Shown here: positions 45,485 to 53,658 of the stretch, piece after piece
How the letters are laid out: the number at the start of each line of letters is the position of its first letter
How positions within the stretch are numbered: the first letter of the stretch is position 1
From: Oscillospiraceae bacterium
GTDB lineage: Bacteria; Bacillota; Clostridia; Oscillospirales; WRJC01
Length of the DNA stretch: 64,000 nt
Assembly (NCBI GenBank): GCA_009783265.1
Contig: WRHM01000006.1
Span: 62,001-126,000, forward strand
Reading direction: 5' to 3'
The notes under the pieces: generated by a model
Told to the model about the DNA's origin: nothing
Seen by the model: only the letters and a program-made list of their open reading frames with translations
Databases searched by the model: none
Position numbers and translations under genes: made by a program

Positions 45485-45548
45485 AGGGACGACCTGTGTT
45501 CGTCCGTGGACATTATGCGATTTTAACGGACGAACACAGGTCGTCCCT
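45485..45548. repeat. REPIN-like inverted pair of REP units
   Basis: 45485-45507 (AGGGACGACCTGTGTTCGTC plus CGT) is exactly reverse-complementary to 45526-45548, with an 18-nt spacer, forming one ~64-bp palindrome. Each half is itself a hairpin. The layout is that of REPINs. It lies in the 240-nt gap between the CbiMN gene and the ABC-F gene and may also end transcription. Confidence 0.75.
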
Positions 45549-45615
45549 ACTTCACCTTCATGATGAAACCTTACATAAATATTATAACTTAATTAAATTA
45601 AATTGTCAATGCTTT

Positions 45616-47283
45616 TCACGAAAATAAATCTTCAAGATTAATAACAGTTGTCGCCCATGAAACATCGGCGTTGATATCATGAGTTGTCATCAGTACAGTT
45701 CCGTCAAATTCATCAAGGGCATGCATCAAAACTTCTTTTGAATATACATCAAGATGATTTGTAGGCTCATCAAGAATAATTAAATTCACGGGATTCATCA
45801 TAGCGAGGCACAATCTTAATTTCGTCATTTCGCCGCCGGATAAAGTTTTTACCTGATTAAAAAAGTGCATTTCGTTCAATCCGCACGACAACATCATAGC
45901 CTGCAATTCTTTCTGCGGTTTTTCGGGATAATATTCTTTCGCGAACTCTATAACCGTAATTTCGCGCTTTTTTCCTTTTTTTATATTTAAAGCTTTTCTT
46001 TCGGCTTTGTCAAAATGCGAAAAATTATTTTCATAATCTTCTTCCTGTTTCAAAAACACAGTTTCGATATTATCTCCAAATTCGATATTCCCTGATATTA
46101 CCGGCAAATCCCCGTAGATTGATTTTAAAAGCGTAGTCTTGCCTATACCATTGAATCCCTTGAATACGATTTTTTCGCCTTTCTGAATATTAAGAGAAAC
46201 AGGAGGCAATACCGGTGAATTATTATACCCGACTTCGATATTGTCAAGCGTGACGATTTGTTTTGACGAACCACGCATAAACTTAAAAGCAAACTGCGGC
46301 TTTATTATTTCATCGGGTTTTTCGATTCTTTTCAGATTTTCAAGCATCTTTTTCAGCCATGTCGCTTTTGTCTTCCCCGCTCCGGTTGTATTATAATATA
46401 AATGCGCCTCGACATATTCTTCCGAGCGTTGGATATATTTACTCTGAGCGATATGCTGCTGCAACTGAACGGCTTCAAGCCGTTCTTTTTCTTTTAAATA
46501 AAAATCATAATTCCCGTTATAGACTTTAAACACGCGGTTTGCGATTTCTATTATTTTATTGCTGATTTTATTCAAAAATATTTTATCGTGCGATATAACG
46601 ATAAACGCGCATTTTAATCGTTTTAAATAATCCCCAAGCCACGCGATATATTTTATATCCAAAAAATTCGTCGGTTCGTCCAAGACTAATATATCATTGT
46701 CGGTCAAAAGCATTTTAGCAAGAATCAATTTTGTTTTCATGCCGCCGGATAACTGCGTGACAATTTTATTCCTGTCGTTTTCTGTAAAACCCAAGCCGGT
46801 TAAAACGCCGTCGATTTTCTTTTCTATCTGATAAAATTCTTTAACTTCGAGAAAATCCAGTATTTTCTGCGCTTTATTCACAGATTTTATTTGTTCTTCT
46901 TCCGGCAATTCTGAAATATTCGCGTATATCTCTGTCACTTGTTTGTCTAATTTATAAAGTTCGTCGAATACAGAATCAAGATATTCGTAAACTGTGCAAT
47001 TTTTATTAATATCGGCGTACTGGTCAAGATAGCCGATTTTTAAATTGTTTGGTTTTTCAATTTTGCATGAATCCGGCACAAATTCCCCTGTCAATATTTT
47101 CAAAAATGTAGTTTTACCGCAGCCGTTAGGTCCGACAAGCCCAATATGCTCGCCTGACTGCACAGTAAGTTCTGCTTCGTTGAATATACTTTTGTTAATC
47201 CCTTTTACGTCCTCATAACCTGTCTCAAAAATTTTTCTGCTGCCAAAAGAATGTGAAAGTTCTTTTATATTAAATAATCTCAT
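45616..47283 (-). CDS. ABC-F family ATP-binding protein
   Basis: The start is set at ATG 47283 (MRLFNIKELSHSFGSR); AGGAGG lies rather far (about 15 nt) upstream. The 555 residues contain two ABC domains and no membrane segments: Walker A GPNGCGKTTFLKIL with signature QLSGGMKTKLILAKMLL and Walker B ILVLDEPTNFLD; then GFNGIGKTTLLKSI with TLSGGEMTKLRLCLAMM and LIILDEPTNHLD. The interdomain linker carries ERLEAVQLQQ. ABC-F proteins act on the ribosome, some as antibiotic protection proteins; the class cannot be settled here. A 48-residue peptide gene with a strong promoter lies just upstream on the same strand. Confidence 0.9.
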   Translation of the reverse strand: MRLFNIKELSHSFGSRKIFETGYEDVKGINKSIFNEAELTVQSGEHIGLVGPNGCGKTTFLKILTGEFVPDSCKIEKPNNLKIGYLDQYADINKNCTVYEYLDSVFDELYKLDKQVTEIYANISELPEEEQIKSVNKAQKILDFLEVKEFYQIEKKIDGVLTGLGFTENDRNKIVTQLSGGMKTKLILAKMLLTDNDILVLDEPTNFLDIKYIAWLGDYLKRLKCAFIVISHDKIFLNKISNKIIEIANRVFKVYNGNYDFYLKEKERLEAVQLQQHIAQSKYIQRSEEYVEAHLYYNTTGAGKTKATWLKKMLENLKRIEKPDEIIKPQFAFKFMRGSSKQIVTLDNIEVGYNNSPVLPPVSLNIQKGEKIVFKGFNGIGKTTLLKSIYGDLPVISGNIEFGDNIETVFLKQEEDYENNFSHFDKAERKALNIKKGKKREITVIEFAKEYYPEKPQKELQAMMLSCGLNEMHFFNQVKTLSGGEMTKLRLCLAMMNPVNLIILDEPTNHLDVYSKEVLMHALDEFDGTVLMTTHDINADVSWATTVINLEDLFS

Positions 47284-47361
47284 AATATTATTGTTAATCC
47301 TCCTAAAAATAAAAAATAACGGACAAGCCAAATTATAGCTCTATCCGTATCGATTATTTGT

Positions 47362-47406
47362 ATGGGCGCGCATTGCGCGTCCGCGGAATGCCCATTGGTT
47401 ATTCCC
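47362..47406. repeat. REPIN-like pair between the peptide gene and the ABC-F gene
   Basis: The left unit TATGGGCGCGCATTGCGCGTCC (47361-47382) folds into an 8-bp stem with one G.T pair. The right unit, read on the other strand (TAGGGAATAACCAATGGGCATTCC), folds into an interrupted stem. The two face each other around a TCCGCGGA centre. On the minus strand it lies in the peptide gene's 3' untranslated region, upstream of ABC-F. Confidence 0.6.
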
Positions 47407-47412
47407 TACAAA

Positions 47413-47559
47413 TCATCGCATATTACCGGAGACGCAGCTATAACGGCATAAATTGATAGACTTCACCCTTGTTATAACTGCTGATTTAAACGCCGGGACT
47501 CTTACGAAATTTAAAACATATTTAATTTTCATATCGAGCGTATCTGTAATTTTTGCCAT
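47413..47559 (-). CDS. 48-residue basic peptide with strong promoter and ribosome site
   Basis: The ATG at 47559 has GGAGGTGA 6-9 nt upstream and a consensus promoter 44-72 nt upstream, so the small frame is very likely translated. The peptide starts MAKITDTLDMKIKYVLNF, continues with FKSAVITRVKSINLCRYSC and ends GNMR; it is basic with two Cys. No signal peptide or known family was recognised. It lies 130 nt upstream of the ABC-F start on the same strand and could be a regulatory leader peptide or an independent short protein. It is small enough to be missed by standard gene calling. Confidence 0.6.
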   Translation of the reverse strand: MAKITDTLDMKIKYVLNFVRVPAFKSAVITRVKSINLCRYSCVSGNMR

Positions 47560-47602
47560 TATATTCACCTCCGGTTTCTTTTTATTTCTCTGAGACAAAA
47601 TT

Positions 47603-47631
47603 ATCATAACATAAAAATTACTTTTTGTCAA
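47603..47631 (-). promoter_or_regulatory. Consensus promoter of the 48-residue peptide gene
   Basis: On the minus strand TTGACA (47631-47626) and TATGAT (47608-47603) are exactly 17 nt apart. The peptide ATG follows about 44 nt after the -10 box. Confidence 0.8.
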
Positions 47632-47691
47632 TATATAAATTTCGTGCTTTGGCGATTCTTATATTATTTTAAATAAAATTTTGATTTTTTG

Positions 47692-47720
47692 TTGACTTTT
47701 GCTTTTTTATATTATATAAT
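47692..47720 (+). promoter_or_regulatory. Promoter of the surface-protein gene
   Basis: TTGACT at 47692-47697 and TATAAT at 47715-47720 have a 17-nt spacer; the ATG is at 47784 with GGAGG at 47769-47773. Confidence 0.7.
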
Positions 47721-47783
47721 TAAATAAAATCATATAATTTATGGTTTATAAAATAAATAAATTTTTTGGAGGTATTTTTTGTT

Positions 47784-48719
47784 ATGAAAAAATTCATCGC
47801 AATATTACTCGCATTTATATTAACCGCAATACCGGTTACTGCGTTTGCGCATTCTGACAACACAAATGCAGGAAGTATACCTAAAACCGCAACCGCTCCG
47901 GTTATCGACGGCGTAAAAGACGATATATATGATCAGGGCCTGTTTGTGCCGGTAAGAAATCCGCACAACGCAACTCCGGACGGCGGACTTGGCGGAGGCG
48001 CGGATGCATGGTTTCTCTGGGACGATGACGATTTGTATATATTTATGAAAATCGATTTAGTAAGTTTCTATAGCCCCGATGATTATGAAGACTTACAGAC
48101 AGACGAGCCGTGGGCGTTAACTACCTGCGAAATTCTCATGGATTGGTCTAACGGCAGCGACGATGCCGAACAGGTATGTCAGGTAAGAATGAACGACAGG
48201 GGATTCCCGAATGTAACATTGGCAAGGTCTGATCCCCATAAAAACGGGGAAGAATGCAGACCGTATATCGACTGGGGTTTCACAAAAACCGATAATTCTT
48301 ATTGCGCCGAATTCAAAATAAAAATGGGCGAATTCAGAAAAGCTGTTGAAGCTTTAGACGTTAATTTCGGCAGTGATTTTACGGCTGGCAAACAAATAGG
48401 ATTATATATTTTCTCTCAGGAAAATAACGAAAGCGGCGACGCGGCTCTCTTTGTATCCGTACCGACCGATATGTCCGGAAACTGGGTGCCGGGAAATTAT
48501 GATTACGTAGTTCTCGGCGACAACGTAGTAGGCGCAGTCGCTGAACCGGAACCGGAAGTTCCGGCAGACGAACCTGCTCCGGTAAATGAACCGGTTGCAG
48601 CTCCTCCTCCCGTTACCGCTGCTCCGACAGGCGACGCAGGTATAATAATTCTTTTGGCAGTTATGATTACAGCCGCCGCAGGCATTGTTATATTCAAAAG
48701 AAAAAAAGCGGTCAGATAA
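47784..48719 (+). CDS. Secreted/surface protein with a CBM9-like beta-sandwich domain and C-terminal membrane anchor
   Basis: The start is ATG 47784, 10 nt after GGAGG; earlier in-frame ATG 47766 overlaps the ribosome site. The 311 residues have a signal peptide (KKFIAILLAFILTAIPVTAFA, about 1-23), a carbohydrate-binding-like domain (about 30-235: ATAPVIDGVKDDIYDQG, LWDDDDLYIFMKID, TTCEILMDWSNG, AEFKIKMGEF), a Pro/Ala/Glu-rich stalk (EPEPEVPADEPAPVNEP) and a C-terminal helix with a KRKKAVR tail. An LPxTG sorting motif is absent; TGDAGIIILL precedes the helix. A role in polysaccharide binding is inferred. Confidence 0.75.
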   Translation: MKKFIAILLAFILTAIPVTAFAHSDNTNAGSIPKTATAPVIDGVKDDIYDQGLFVPVRNPHNATPDGGLGGGADAWFLWDDDDLYIFMKIDLVSFYSPDDYEDLQTDEPWALTTCEILMDWSNGSDDAEQVCQVRMNDRGFPNVTLARSDPHKNGEECRPYIDWGFTKTDNSYCAEFKIKMGEFRKAVEALDVNFGSDFTAGKQIGLYIFSQENNESGDAALFVSVPTDMSGNWVPGNYDYVVLGDNVVGAVAEPEPEVPADEPAPVNEPVAAPPPVTAAPTGDAGIIILLAVMITAAAGIVIFKRKKAVR

Positions 48720-48750
48720 TAATAAAAAGCGATAAATAAAATATTAAAAT

Positions 48751-48790
48751 GAAAAACGAAACTGTGATTTTTTATCCGGTTTCGTTTTTC
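48751..48790 (+). terminator. Stem-loop just upstream of pyrB
   Basis: A perfect 12-bp stem (48751-48762 with 48779-48790, 16-nt AT-rich loop) ends 13 nt before the pyrB ATG and contains a T-run (GTTTCGTTTTTC). It probably ends the surface-protein transcript, but its position would also allow regulation of pyrB by read-through. Confidence 0.6.
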
Positions 48791-48803
48791 AGAGAGGAAA
48801 ATT

Positions 48804-49865
48804 ATGTTTAACGATCTAATAGATTTTAACGATTTAACTCTTTTGGAATGGGAAAATCTTTTTGAGCTTGGACTTGATATTTACGACAATCCGTCAAAAT
48901 ACAAAAATTACTGTAAAAATAAAATTTTAGCGGCGTTATTTTATGAACCCAGCACCAGAACGAATTTTTCTTTTCAGGCCGCTATGATAAGGCTCGGAGG
49001 AAACACGATAGGCTTTTCCGGAACATCGGCTACTTCTGTATCAAAAGGCGAAAATTTAAAAGATACTATAAAAATTGTCTCGAATTACGCCGATATAATT
49101 GTCATACGCCACCCAAACGAAGGAGCGGCTTACGCGGCGTCGCTTTATTCAAAACTCCCCGTAATAAACGCTGGAGACGGGGGGCATCTTCACCCAACCC
49201 AAACGATGACTGATTTATTTACTATTGGCAAACTTAAAGATAAAAAAATGACCGGGCTTGACATAGGGATCTGCGGTGATTTGCTCTACGGGCGCACCGT
49301 TCATTCGCTTCTCAAGGCTTTTTCTTTATATTCAGATAATACTTTTTATTTTATATCTACCCCGGAATTAAGAGTCCCTGAATATTTTATATATGAACTA
49401 AGAAAAAACAATAAAATAATTATATATAAAACAATAGAAGAATGCATAGACAAGCTTGATATAATATACATGACAAGAATCCAGCGCGAAAGATTTAAAA
49501 CAGAAGAAGAATATAAAAAACAAACCGGTATATATATTCTCGATAAAGAAAAATTAAAAAAATCTAAAAAAGATTTGATAATACTTCACCCCCTGCCAAA
49601 AAACAACGAAATCGGTTCAGACATCGAAGACGATCCAAGAGCGCAGTATTTCGCGCAGGCCGGATTTGGGATGTATATAAGAATGGCGCTTTTAATCAAA
49701 CTTCTGGAAAAACCCAAAACGCAGATAAATATACAGGAGATTAAAACAACCGGGAAAAAATGCGCAAATGAAAAATGCGTTACAAATACAGAAAAAAACC
49801 TGCCGGATATTATAAAAAAAATCGACGGAAAATCATGCTGCGCCTATTGCGAAACAGAAATATAA
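48804..49865 (+). CDS. pyrB: Aspartate carbamoyltransferase with a C-terminal PyrI-type zinc domain
   Basis: Second step of pyrimidine synthesis. The 353 residues open with the catalytic chain (about 1-305): FYEPSTRTNFSFQAAM (carbamoyl-phosphate loop), GHLHPTQTMTDLFTI, MTRIQRERF and LHPLPKNNEIGSDI. The last ~40 residues hold C320-x4-C325 (CANEKC) and C346-x2-C349 (CAYC), matching the spacing of the zinc domain of the regulatory chain PyrI. The allosteric domain of PyrI is missing, so this is a PyrB fused only to the zinc part. GAGAGGAAAATT precedes the ATG. No other pyr gene lies nearby. Confidence 0.9.
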   Translation: MFNDLIDFNDLTLLEWENLFELGLDIYDNPSKYKNYCKNKILAALFYEPSTRTNFSFQAAMIRLGGNTIGFSGTSATSVSKGENLKDTIKIVSNYADIIVIRHPNEGAAYAASLYSKLPVINAGDGGHLHPTQTMTDLFTIGKLKDKKMTGLDIGICGDLLYGRTVHSLLKAFSLYSDNTFYFISTPELRVPEYFIYELRKNNKIIIYKTIEECIDKLDIIYMTRIQRERFKTEEEYKKQTGIYILDKEKLKKSKKDLIILHPLPKNNEIGSDIEDDPRAQYFAQAGFGMYIRMALLIKLLEKPKTQINIQEIKTTGKKCANEKCVTNTEKNLPDIIKKIDGKSCCAYCETEI

Positions 49866-49935
49866 ATTTAATTTATAAATCCGACAAAATAATAAAAAAT
49901 TTTTGTATTTATTACACAAATTTTATATTATGCTA

Positions 49936-49964
49936 TTGATATTTGTTTTTACTTTATGTATAAT
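49936..49964 (+). promoter_or_regulatory. Promoter of apt
   Basis: TTGATA at 49936-49941 and TATAAT at 49959-49964 with a 17-nt spacer; apt ATG at 50010. No purine riboswitch was recognised here or before the permease gene. Confidence 0.7.
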
Positions 49965-50009
49965 ATAACTAATATAATAATAGATAAATTTTATAAAGGG
50001 AGTTAATTT

Positions 50010-50522
50010 ATGGATATAAAAAGCAAAATCCGGCATATAAAAAATTTCCCGAAACCCGGGATAGATTTTCTCGATATAACGCCGTTATTGCTTGATAAAG
50101 ATACTTTTAAATATATAATAAATAAATTATCTGAAGTTTTAAAGGAAATTGATTTTGATATAATTGCCTGTTCTGAAGCGAGGGGGTTTATATTCGGCGC
50201 GCCCGTTGCGTACGCGTTAAATAAAGGATTTGTGCCTATCAGAAAAAAAGATAAGCTTCCGGGTGATAAAATAAGCGTGAAATATGATCTTGAGTACGGA
50301 TTTGATATTCTGGAGATGCACTCGGACGCTATAAAGCCGGGACAAAAAGTTGTTATTGTAGATGATATTCTCGCAACGGGGGGAACTATTGCGGCTAATG
50401 TGAAATTAATCGAAAAATTAGGCGGGGAAGTCGTTAAAATTTTATTTTTAATTGAACTGGGATTTTTGAACGGGCGGGAAAAATTGCAGGGTTATGATAT
50501 TTGCTCGCTGATAAAAGAATAG
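50010..50522 (+). CDS. apt: Adenine phosphoribosyltransferase
   Basis: Purine salvage enzyme making AMP from adenine and PRPP. The 170-residue length is standard. The PRPP-binding motif VVIVDDILATGGTIAANVKLI, the ACSEARGFIFGAPVAYALNKGFVPIRKKDKLPG segment and EYGFDILEMHSDAI match Apt. GGGAG lies about 10 nt before the ATG. It has its own promoter, and a purine permease of matching function follows 105 nt later on the same strand. Confidence 0.96.
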   Translation: MDIKSKIRHIKNFPKPGIDFLDITPLLLDKDTFKYIINKLSEVLKEIDFDIIACSEARGFIFGAPVAYALNKGFVPIRKKDKLPGDKISVKYDLEYGFDILEMHSDAIKPGQKVVIVDDILATGGTIAANVKLIEKLGGEVVKILFLIELGFLNGREKLQGYDICSLIKE

Positions 50523-50627
50523 ATTCGCCCGCTTGTCATTATGAGCGAAGCGAAAAATTTTTGTTTTGTATTTAAAATATTTTTAAAATATATTAAATAA
50601 AAAAATTATTTTAGGAGGGAAAAAATC

Positions 50628-51980
50628 TTGGATAAGTTTTTTAAACTTAAAGAAAAAGGCACTAACGTCAAAACTGAAATCATCGCCGGAATAACGACAT
50701 TTGCGACCATGGCGTATATACTGGCAGTCAACGCGAATATCCTCGGAGCCGCAGGACTTGACGAGGGCGCGGTATTTGTAGCGACGGCTCTCGCGTCTGT
50801 TATCGGGACTGTGGCTATGGCGTTACTGGCAAATCTGCCGTTTGCGATGGCTCCCGGAATGGGTCTGAACGCTTTCTTTGCTTTCAGCGTTGTCATAGGC
50901 ATGGGATTCAGCCCGCAGTTTGCGCTTGCCGCAGTTTTAACCGAAGGATTAATTTTTATTATTTTAAGCGTGACAGGAATAAGAAAAGCTATATTTAACG
51001 CTATCCCATTGACTTTAAAATATGCGGTCGGCGCGGGCATAGGGCTTTTTATTATTTTTATCGGCTTACAGAATGCCGGTATAGTTATCGGAAGCCCGGC
51101 GACTTTAGTGGAAATGGGCAGCATAAAATCAGCCGCTCCAGCTCTTGCGCTTATAGGCGTAGTGATAACGCTTGTATTAATGCTCAGAAAAGTAAAAGGA
51201 GCGTTGCTTATAGGCATTTTCGCGACATGGCTTCTCGGCATAATCGCTCAGCTTGCGGGATGGTATGTCATAGATCCGGCTATAGGCGCTTATGACTTGA
51301 TTCCGGCTAAAATAGTGGATTTGCCTCCGTCTTTGATGCCTACGCTCGGCAAATGCTTTGAAGGATTCAAAGAAATTTTTACTTCGGCTGACGGAATATT
51401 CTCGTTTTTAGCTGTTATGCTAACTTTTTTGTTCGTCGATATTTTTGACACGGTCGGAACTCTTGCCGGGGTTGCGAGCAAAGCGAAAATGCTTAACGAA
51501 CAAGGTGAACTTGATAAATCCAGTCAGGCGCTTTTGGCTGACGCGATCGGCACTACTGTCGGAGCGGTTCTGGGTACTTCGACTACTACTACATATATCG
51601 AATCTGCGGCAGGCGTTCAGGAAGGCGGAAGGACTGGGCTTACAGCTATTGTAACGGCGTTTTTCTTCTTAATAAGTTTGTTATTTGCTCCTATATTTTT
51701 AACTATTCCCGGATTTGCAACGGCAACGGCTTTAGTTGTTGTCGGAATACTGATGATAGAACCTATCGGCAAATTGAAGTTTGAAGACCTTGAAGATCTT
51801 ATCCCTCTTGGTATCACGATTATCTCAATGCCGGTGTTCTATTCAATATCAACAGGACTTTCGCTCGGTTTTATTTCTTATGTAGTAGTAAAAATTGCCG
51901 TTGGAAAATTCAAAGAAATAAATTGGCTCATGTGGATATTGACCGCGATTTTCCTTGCTCAGTTAATTTTAAATAGCTGA
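50628..51980 (+). CDS. NCS2-family purine permease (PbuG/AdeP-like)
   Basis: Proton-driven importer of adenine, guanine or hypoxanthine. The start is TTG 50628, with AGGAGGG at 50613-50619, 8 nt upstream. The 450 residues have about 13-14 membrane helices. ITTFATMAYILAVNANIL, NLPFAMAPGMGLNAFFAFSVV, FVDIFDTVGTLAGVASKA and the loop with GTSTTTTYIESAAGVQEGGRTGLTAIVTA are the family signatures. Together with apt this gives a purine salvage unit. A terminator follows the gene at 52004-52025. Confidence 0.95.
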   Translation: MDKFFKLKEKGTNVKTEIIAGITTFATMAYILAVNANILGAAGLDEGAVFVATALASVIGTVAMALLANLPFAMAPGMGLNAFFAFSVVIGMGFSPQFALAAVLTEGLIFIILSVTGIRKAIFNAIPLTLKYAVGAGIGLFIIFIGLQNAGIVIGSPATLVEMGSIKSAAPALALIGVVITLVLMLRKVKGALLIGIFATWLLGIIAQLAGWYVIDPAIGAYDLIPAKIVDLPPSLMPTLGKCFEGFKEIFTSADGIFSFLAVMLTFLFVDIFDTVGTLAGVASKAKMLNEQGELDKSSQALLADAIGTTVGAVLGTSTTTTYIESAAGVQEGGRTGLTAIVTAFFFLISLLFAPIFLTIPGFATATALVVVGILMIEPIGKLKFEDLEDLIPLGITIISMPVFYSISTGLSLGFISYVVVKIAVGKFKEINWLMWILTAIFLAQLILNS

Positions 51981-52003
51981 TTTATATAAAATAATTTTTG
52001 CAG

Positions 52004-52025
52004 GGGTAAACTTTAATGTTTACCC
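52004..52025 (+). terminator. Terminator after the purine permease gene
   Basis: An 8-bp perfect stem (GGGTAAAC 52004-52011 with GTTTACCC 52018-52025, loop TTTAAT) is followed by a T-rich run TTTAACTTTTTT. Confidence 0.75.
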
Positions 52026-52146
52026 TTTAACTTTTTTATGATATAATGTCTCTTTAATATTATGTAGGCCTACATAAATCAATAAAGCAATAAATCAAAA
52101 ATAAAAGCGAGGGTGAACCGTAATTTTTGAACAGGATAATTTTAAA

Positions 52147-53448
52147 TTGGAATATGAAAGAATTGTCTTGACATATAATAAAAAATTATTTTTATACATA
52201 ATAAAAATGCTGTGCAACAATAAAGACCACGCCGAAGAAATAACTCAGGAGACTTTATTGACGGGATATAAATATTTCGGAAGCCTCAACGACAGGCAAA
52301 AAGTTTTTCCATGGTTAAAAACAATAGCGAAAAGAATTTATCTGCGCAGGTTTTACAGAAATAAAAATTATGATTCTGTTATTTCTCTTGATTCTCCCGT
52401 TTTTAGTAATTTTAACGAATTTGATTTAAGTATCGCAGACACGATTATCGACGATAGCGCAGATATTGCCGGAGATTACGAACAAAGCGAATTATGCGGT
52501 TATATCCTGAGCGAAATTGAAAATCTCTCGCAAAAGCAAAGAAATTCTGTTATACTTCGTCATTTTTACGGCTATTCTGTAAAAGAAACTGCTGATTTGC
52601 TAAAAATGACAGATAACAGCGTTAAAGTTTCTTCGCATATCGGACTTGAAAAAGTAAAAGAACGGTTAAAAAATTATTTTATTAAAGGAGATTATATCAT
52701 GAATTGCAAAGAAGTATACGCGTATTTGTTTCAATACGCAAAAAATAAGATTTCAGGACATGAAAAAGAAGAAGTCGAAAAGCATATAAATATATGCAAA
52801 GATTGCCGGGATATAACTCAGTCTCTGGCAGAACTGACAAAATATATTTCCCCGGCTCAGGAAAAAGAACACAGGAATTATGTCGTGCATTTTCAGTTGC
52901 CTGAATTTTCGCTCGAATATGTCACTGTAAACATGGAAGTTGAAAATTATCAGGAAATAAACGCAAAAATCGAAGAATGGGAAGGAGAGATACCGTTTGA
53001 CAGTATATATCTCAGGTATCCGGGATTTAATTTTGCTTTTACACAGGCAGATTTCACAAGGGAAATGTTAGCCGAATTCGGAGATAACGGGTTCAGGCTG
53101 CCTTTTGAAGAAATTGAACGCGACGATAATTTTGTAAAATACCGTTATACAAAAATGAACAAGATAAACAATCCCCATGAACTGGCGATTGTTTATAAAT
53201 CAAACGAAAAAAAATTAAAGCCGTCGGTTGAACATCCGGATTTAATATACGGATACGGCCAAAATTGGGCGAGAAGAGAATGCGGCGGGAAAATCGGGGT
53301 ATATCTTGCAATCCCGTCAAACGCAAAAAATCTGAGAATCAAACAGGGCGATAGTGTTGCCGATTGCGGAGCGTATAAATTTATATGCGCTGACAGGCAT
53401 GTGCTATATAACGAGCATGTAACTGTAAATTGTTCATATATTAAATAA
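52147..53448 (+). CDS. ECF sigma factor fused to a zinc-finger anti-sigma domain
   Basis: The 433-residue frame holds a complete ECF sigma factor (1-184: region 2 LFLYIIKMLCNNKDHAEEITQETLLTGYKYF; region 4 LSQKQRNSVILRHFYGYSVKETADLLKMTDNSVKVSSHIGLEKVKERL). At residue 185 an ATG (52699) opens an anti-sigma-like zinc finger (MNCKEVYAYLFQYAKNKISGHEKEEVEKHINICKDCRDI, the H-x3-C-x2-C motif), followed by ~210 residues ending in a beta-rich domain. An intact ribosome site AAAGGAG (52684-52690) precedes that internal ATG, so a second shorter product is likely. The start is TTG 52147 or ATT 52123. Confidence 0.85.
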   Translation: MEYERIVLTYNKKLFLYIIKMLCNNKDHAEEITQETLLTGYKYFGSLNDRQKVFPWLKTIAKRIYLRRFYRNKNYDSVISLDSPVFSNFNEFDLSIADTIIDDSADIAGDYEQSELCGYILSEIENLSQKQRNSVILRHFYGYSVKETADLLKMTDNSVKVSSHIGLEKVKERLKNYFIKGDYIMNCKEVYAYLFQYAKNKISGHEKEEVEKHINICKDCRDITQSLAELTKYISPAQEKEHRNYVVHFQLPEFSLEYVTVNMEVENYQEINAKIEEWEGEIPFDSIYLRYPGFNFAFTQADFTREMLAEFGDNGFRLPFEEIERDDNFVKYRYTKMNKINNPHELAIVYKSNEKKLKPSVEHPDLIYGYGQNWARRECGGKIGVYLAIPSNAKNLRIKQGDSVADCGAYKFICADRHVLYNEHVTVNCSYIK

Positions 53449-53483
53449 ATAATAATACGAGACAAGGATTTAGTGAATTTGTA

Positions 53484-53503
53484 GGGGCGGGTTATCCCGC
53501 CCT
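53484..53503. repeat. REP-like hairpin unit
   Basis: A 7-bp perfect stem (53485-53491 with 53496-53502, GGGCGGG/CCCGCCC, loop TTAT) preceded by GTAG. It lies about 35 nt after the sigma fusion gene and may double as its terminator. It belongs to the same GTAGGGGCG-type hairpin family. Confidence 0.6.
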
Positions 53504-53658
53504 TGAACCCGTTTAATAATTATCTTAATTATTAGATAAAATATTATATATTTTCTAAAAATTAATAAAGCGTTCGGGTTAAATATGACGTACTGTTGTC
53601 AGATTAAAAATGGTATAATTTATATATGTAAAAATTATATTTTGGGAGGTATATAGAA

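Noticed and set aside
45409-45615. Possible cobalamin or NiCo riboswitch before the CbiMN gene
   Set aside because: Only a REPIN palindrome is present; none of the conserved boxes of those riboswitches was seen and the space is short.
48503-48697. Ala/Gly-rich minus-strand frame over the surface protein
   Set aside because: It is the mirror of the Pro-rich stalk and membrane anchor coding region.
49866-50627. Purine riboswitch before apt or the purine permease
   Set aside because: No three-way junction with the conserved loop bases was recognised in either leader.
50606-51241. 211-codon minus-strand frame over the purine permease
   Set aside because: It is antisense to a clear NCS2 gene with strong ribosome site; its composition is a shadow of that gene.
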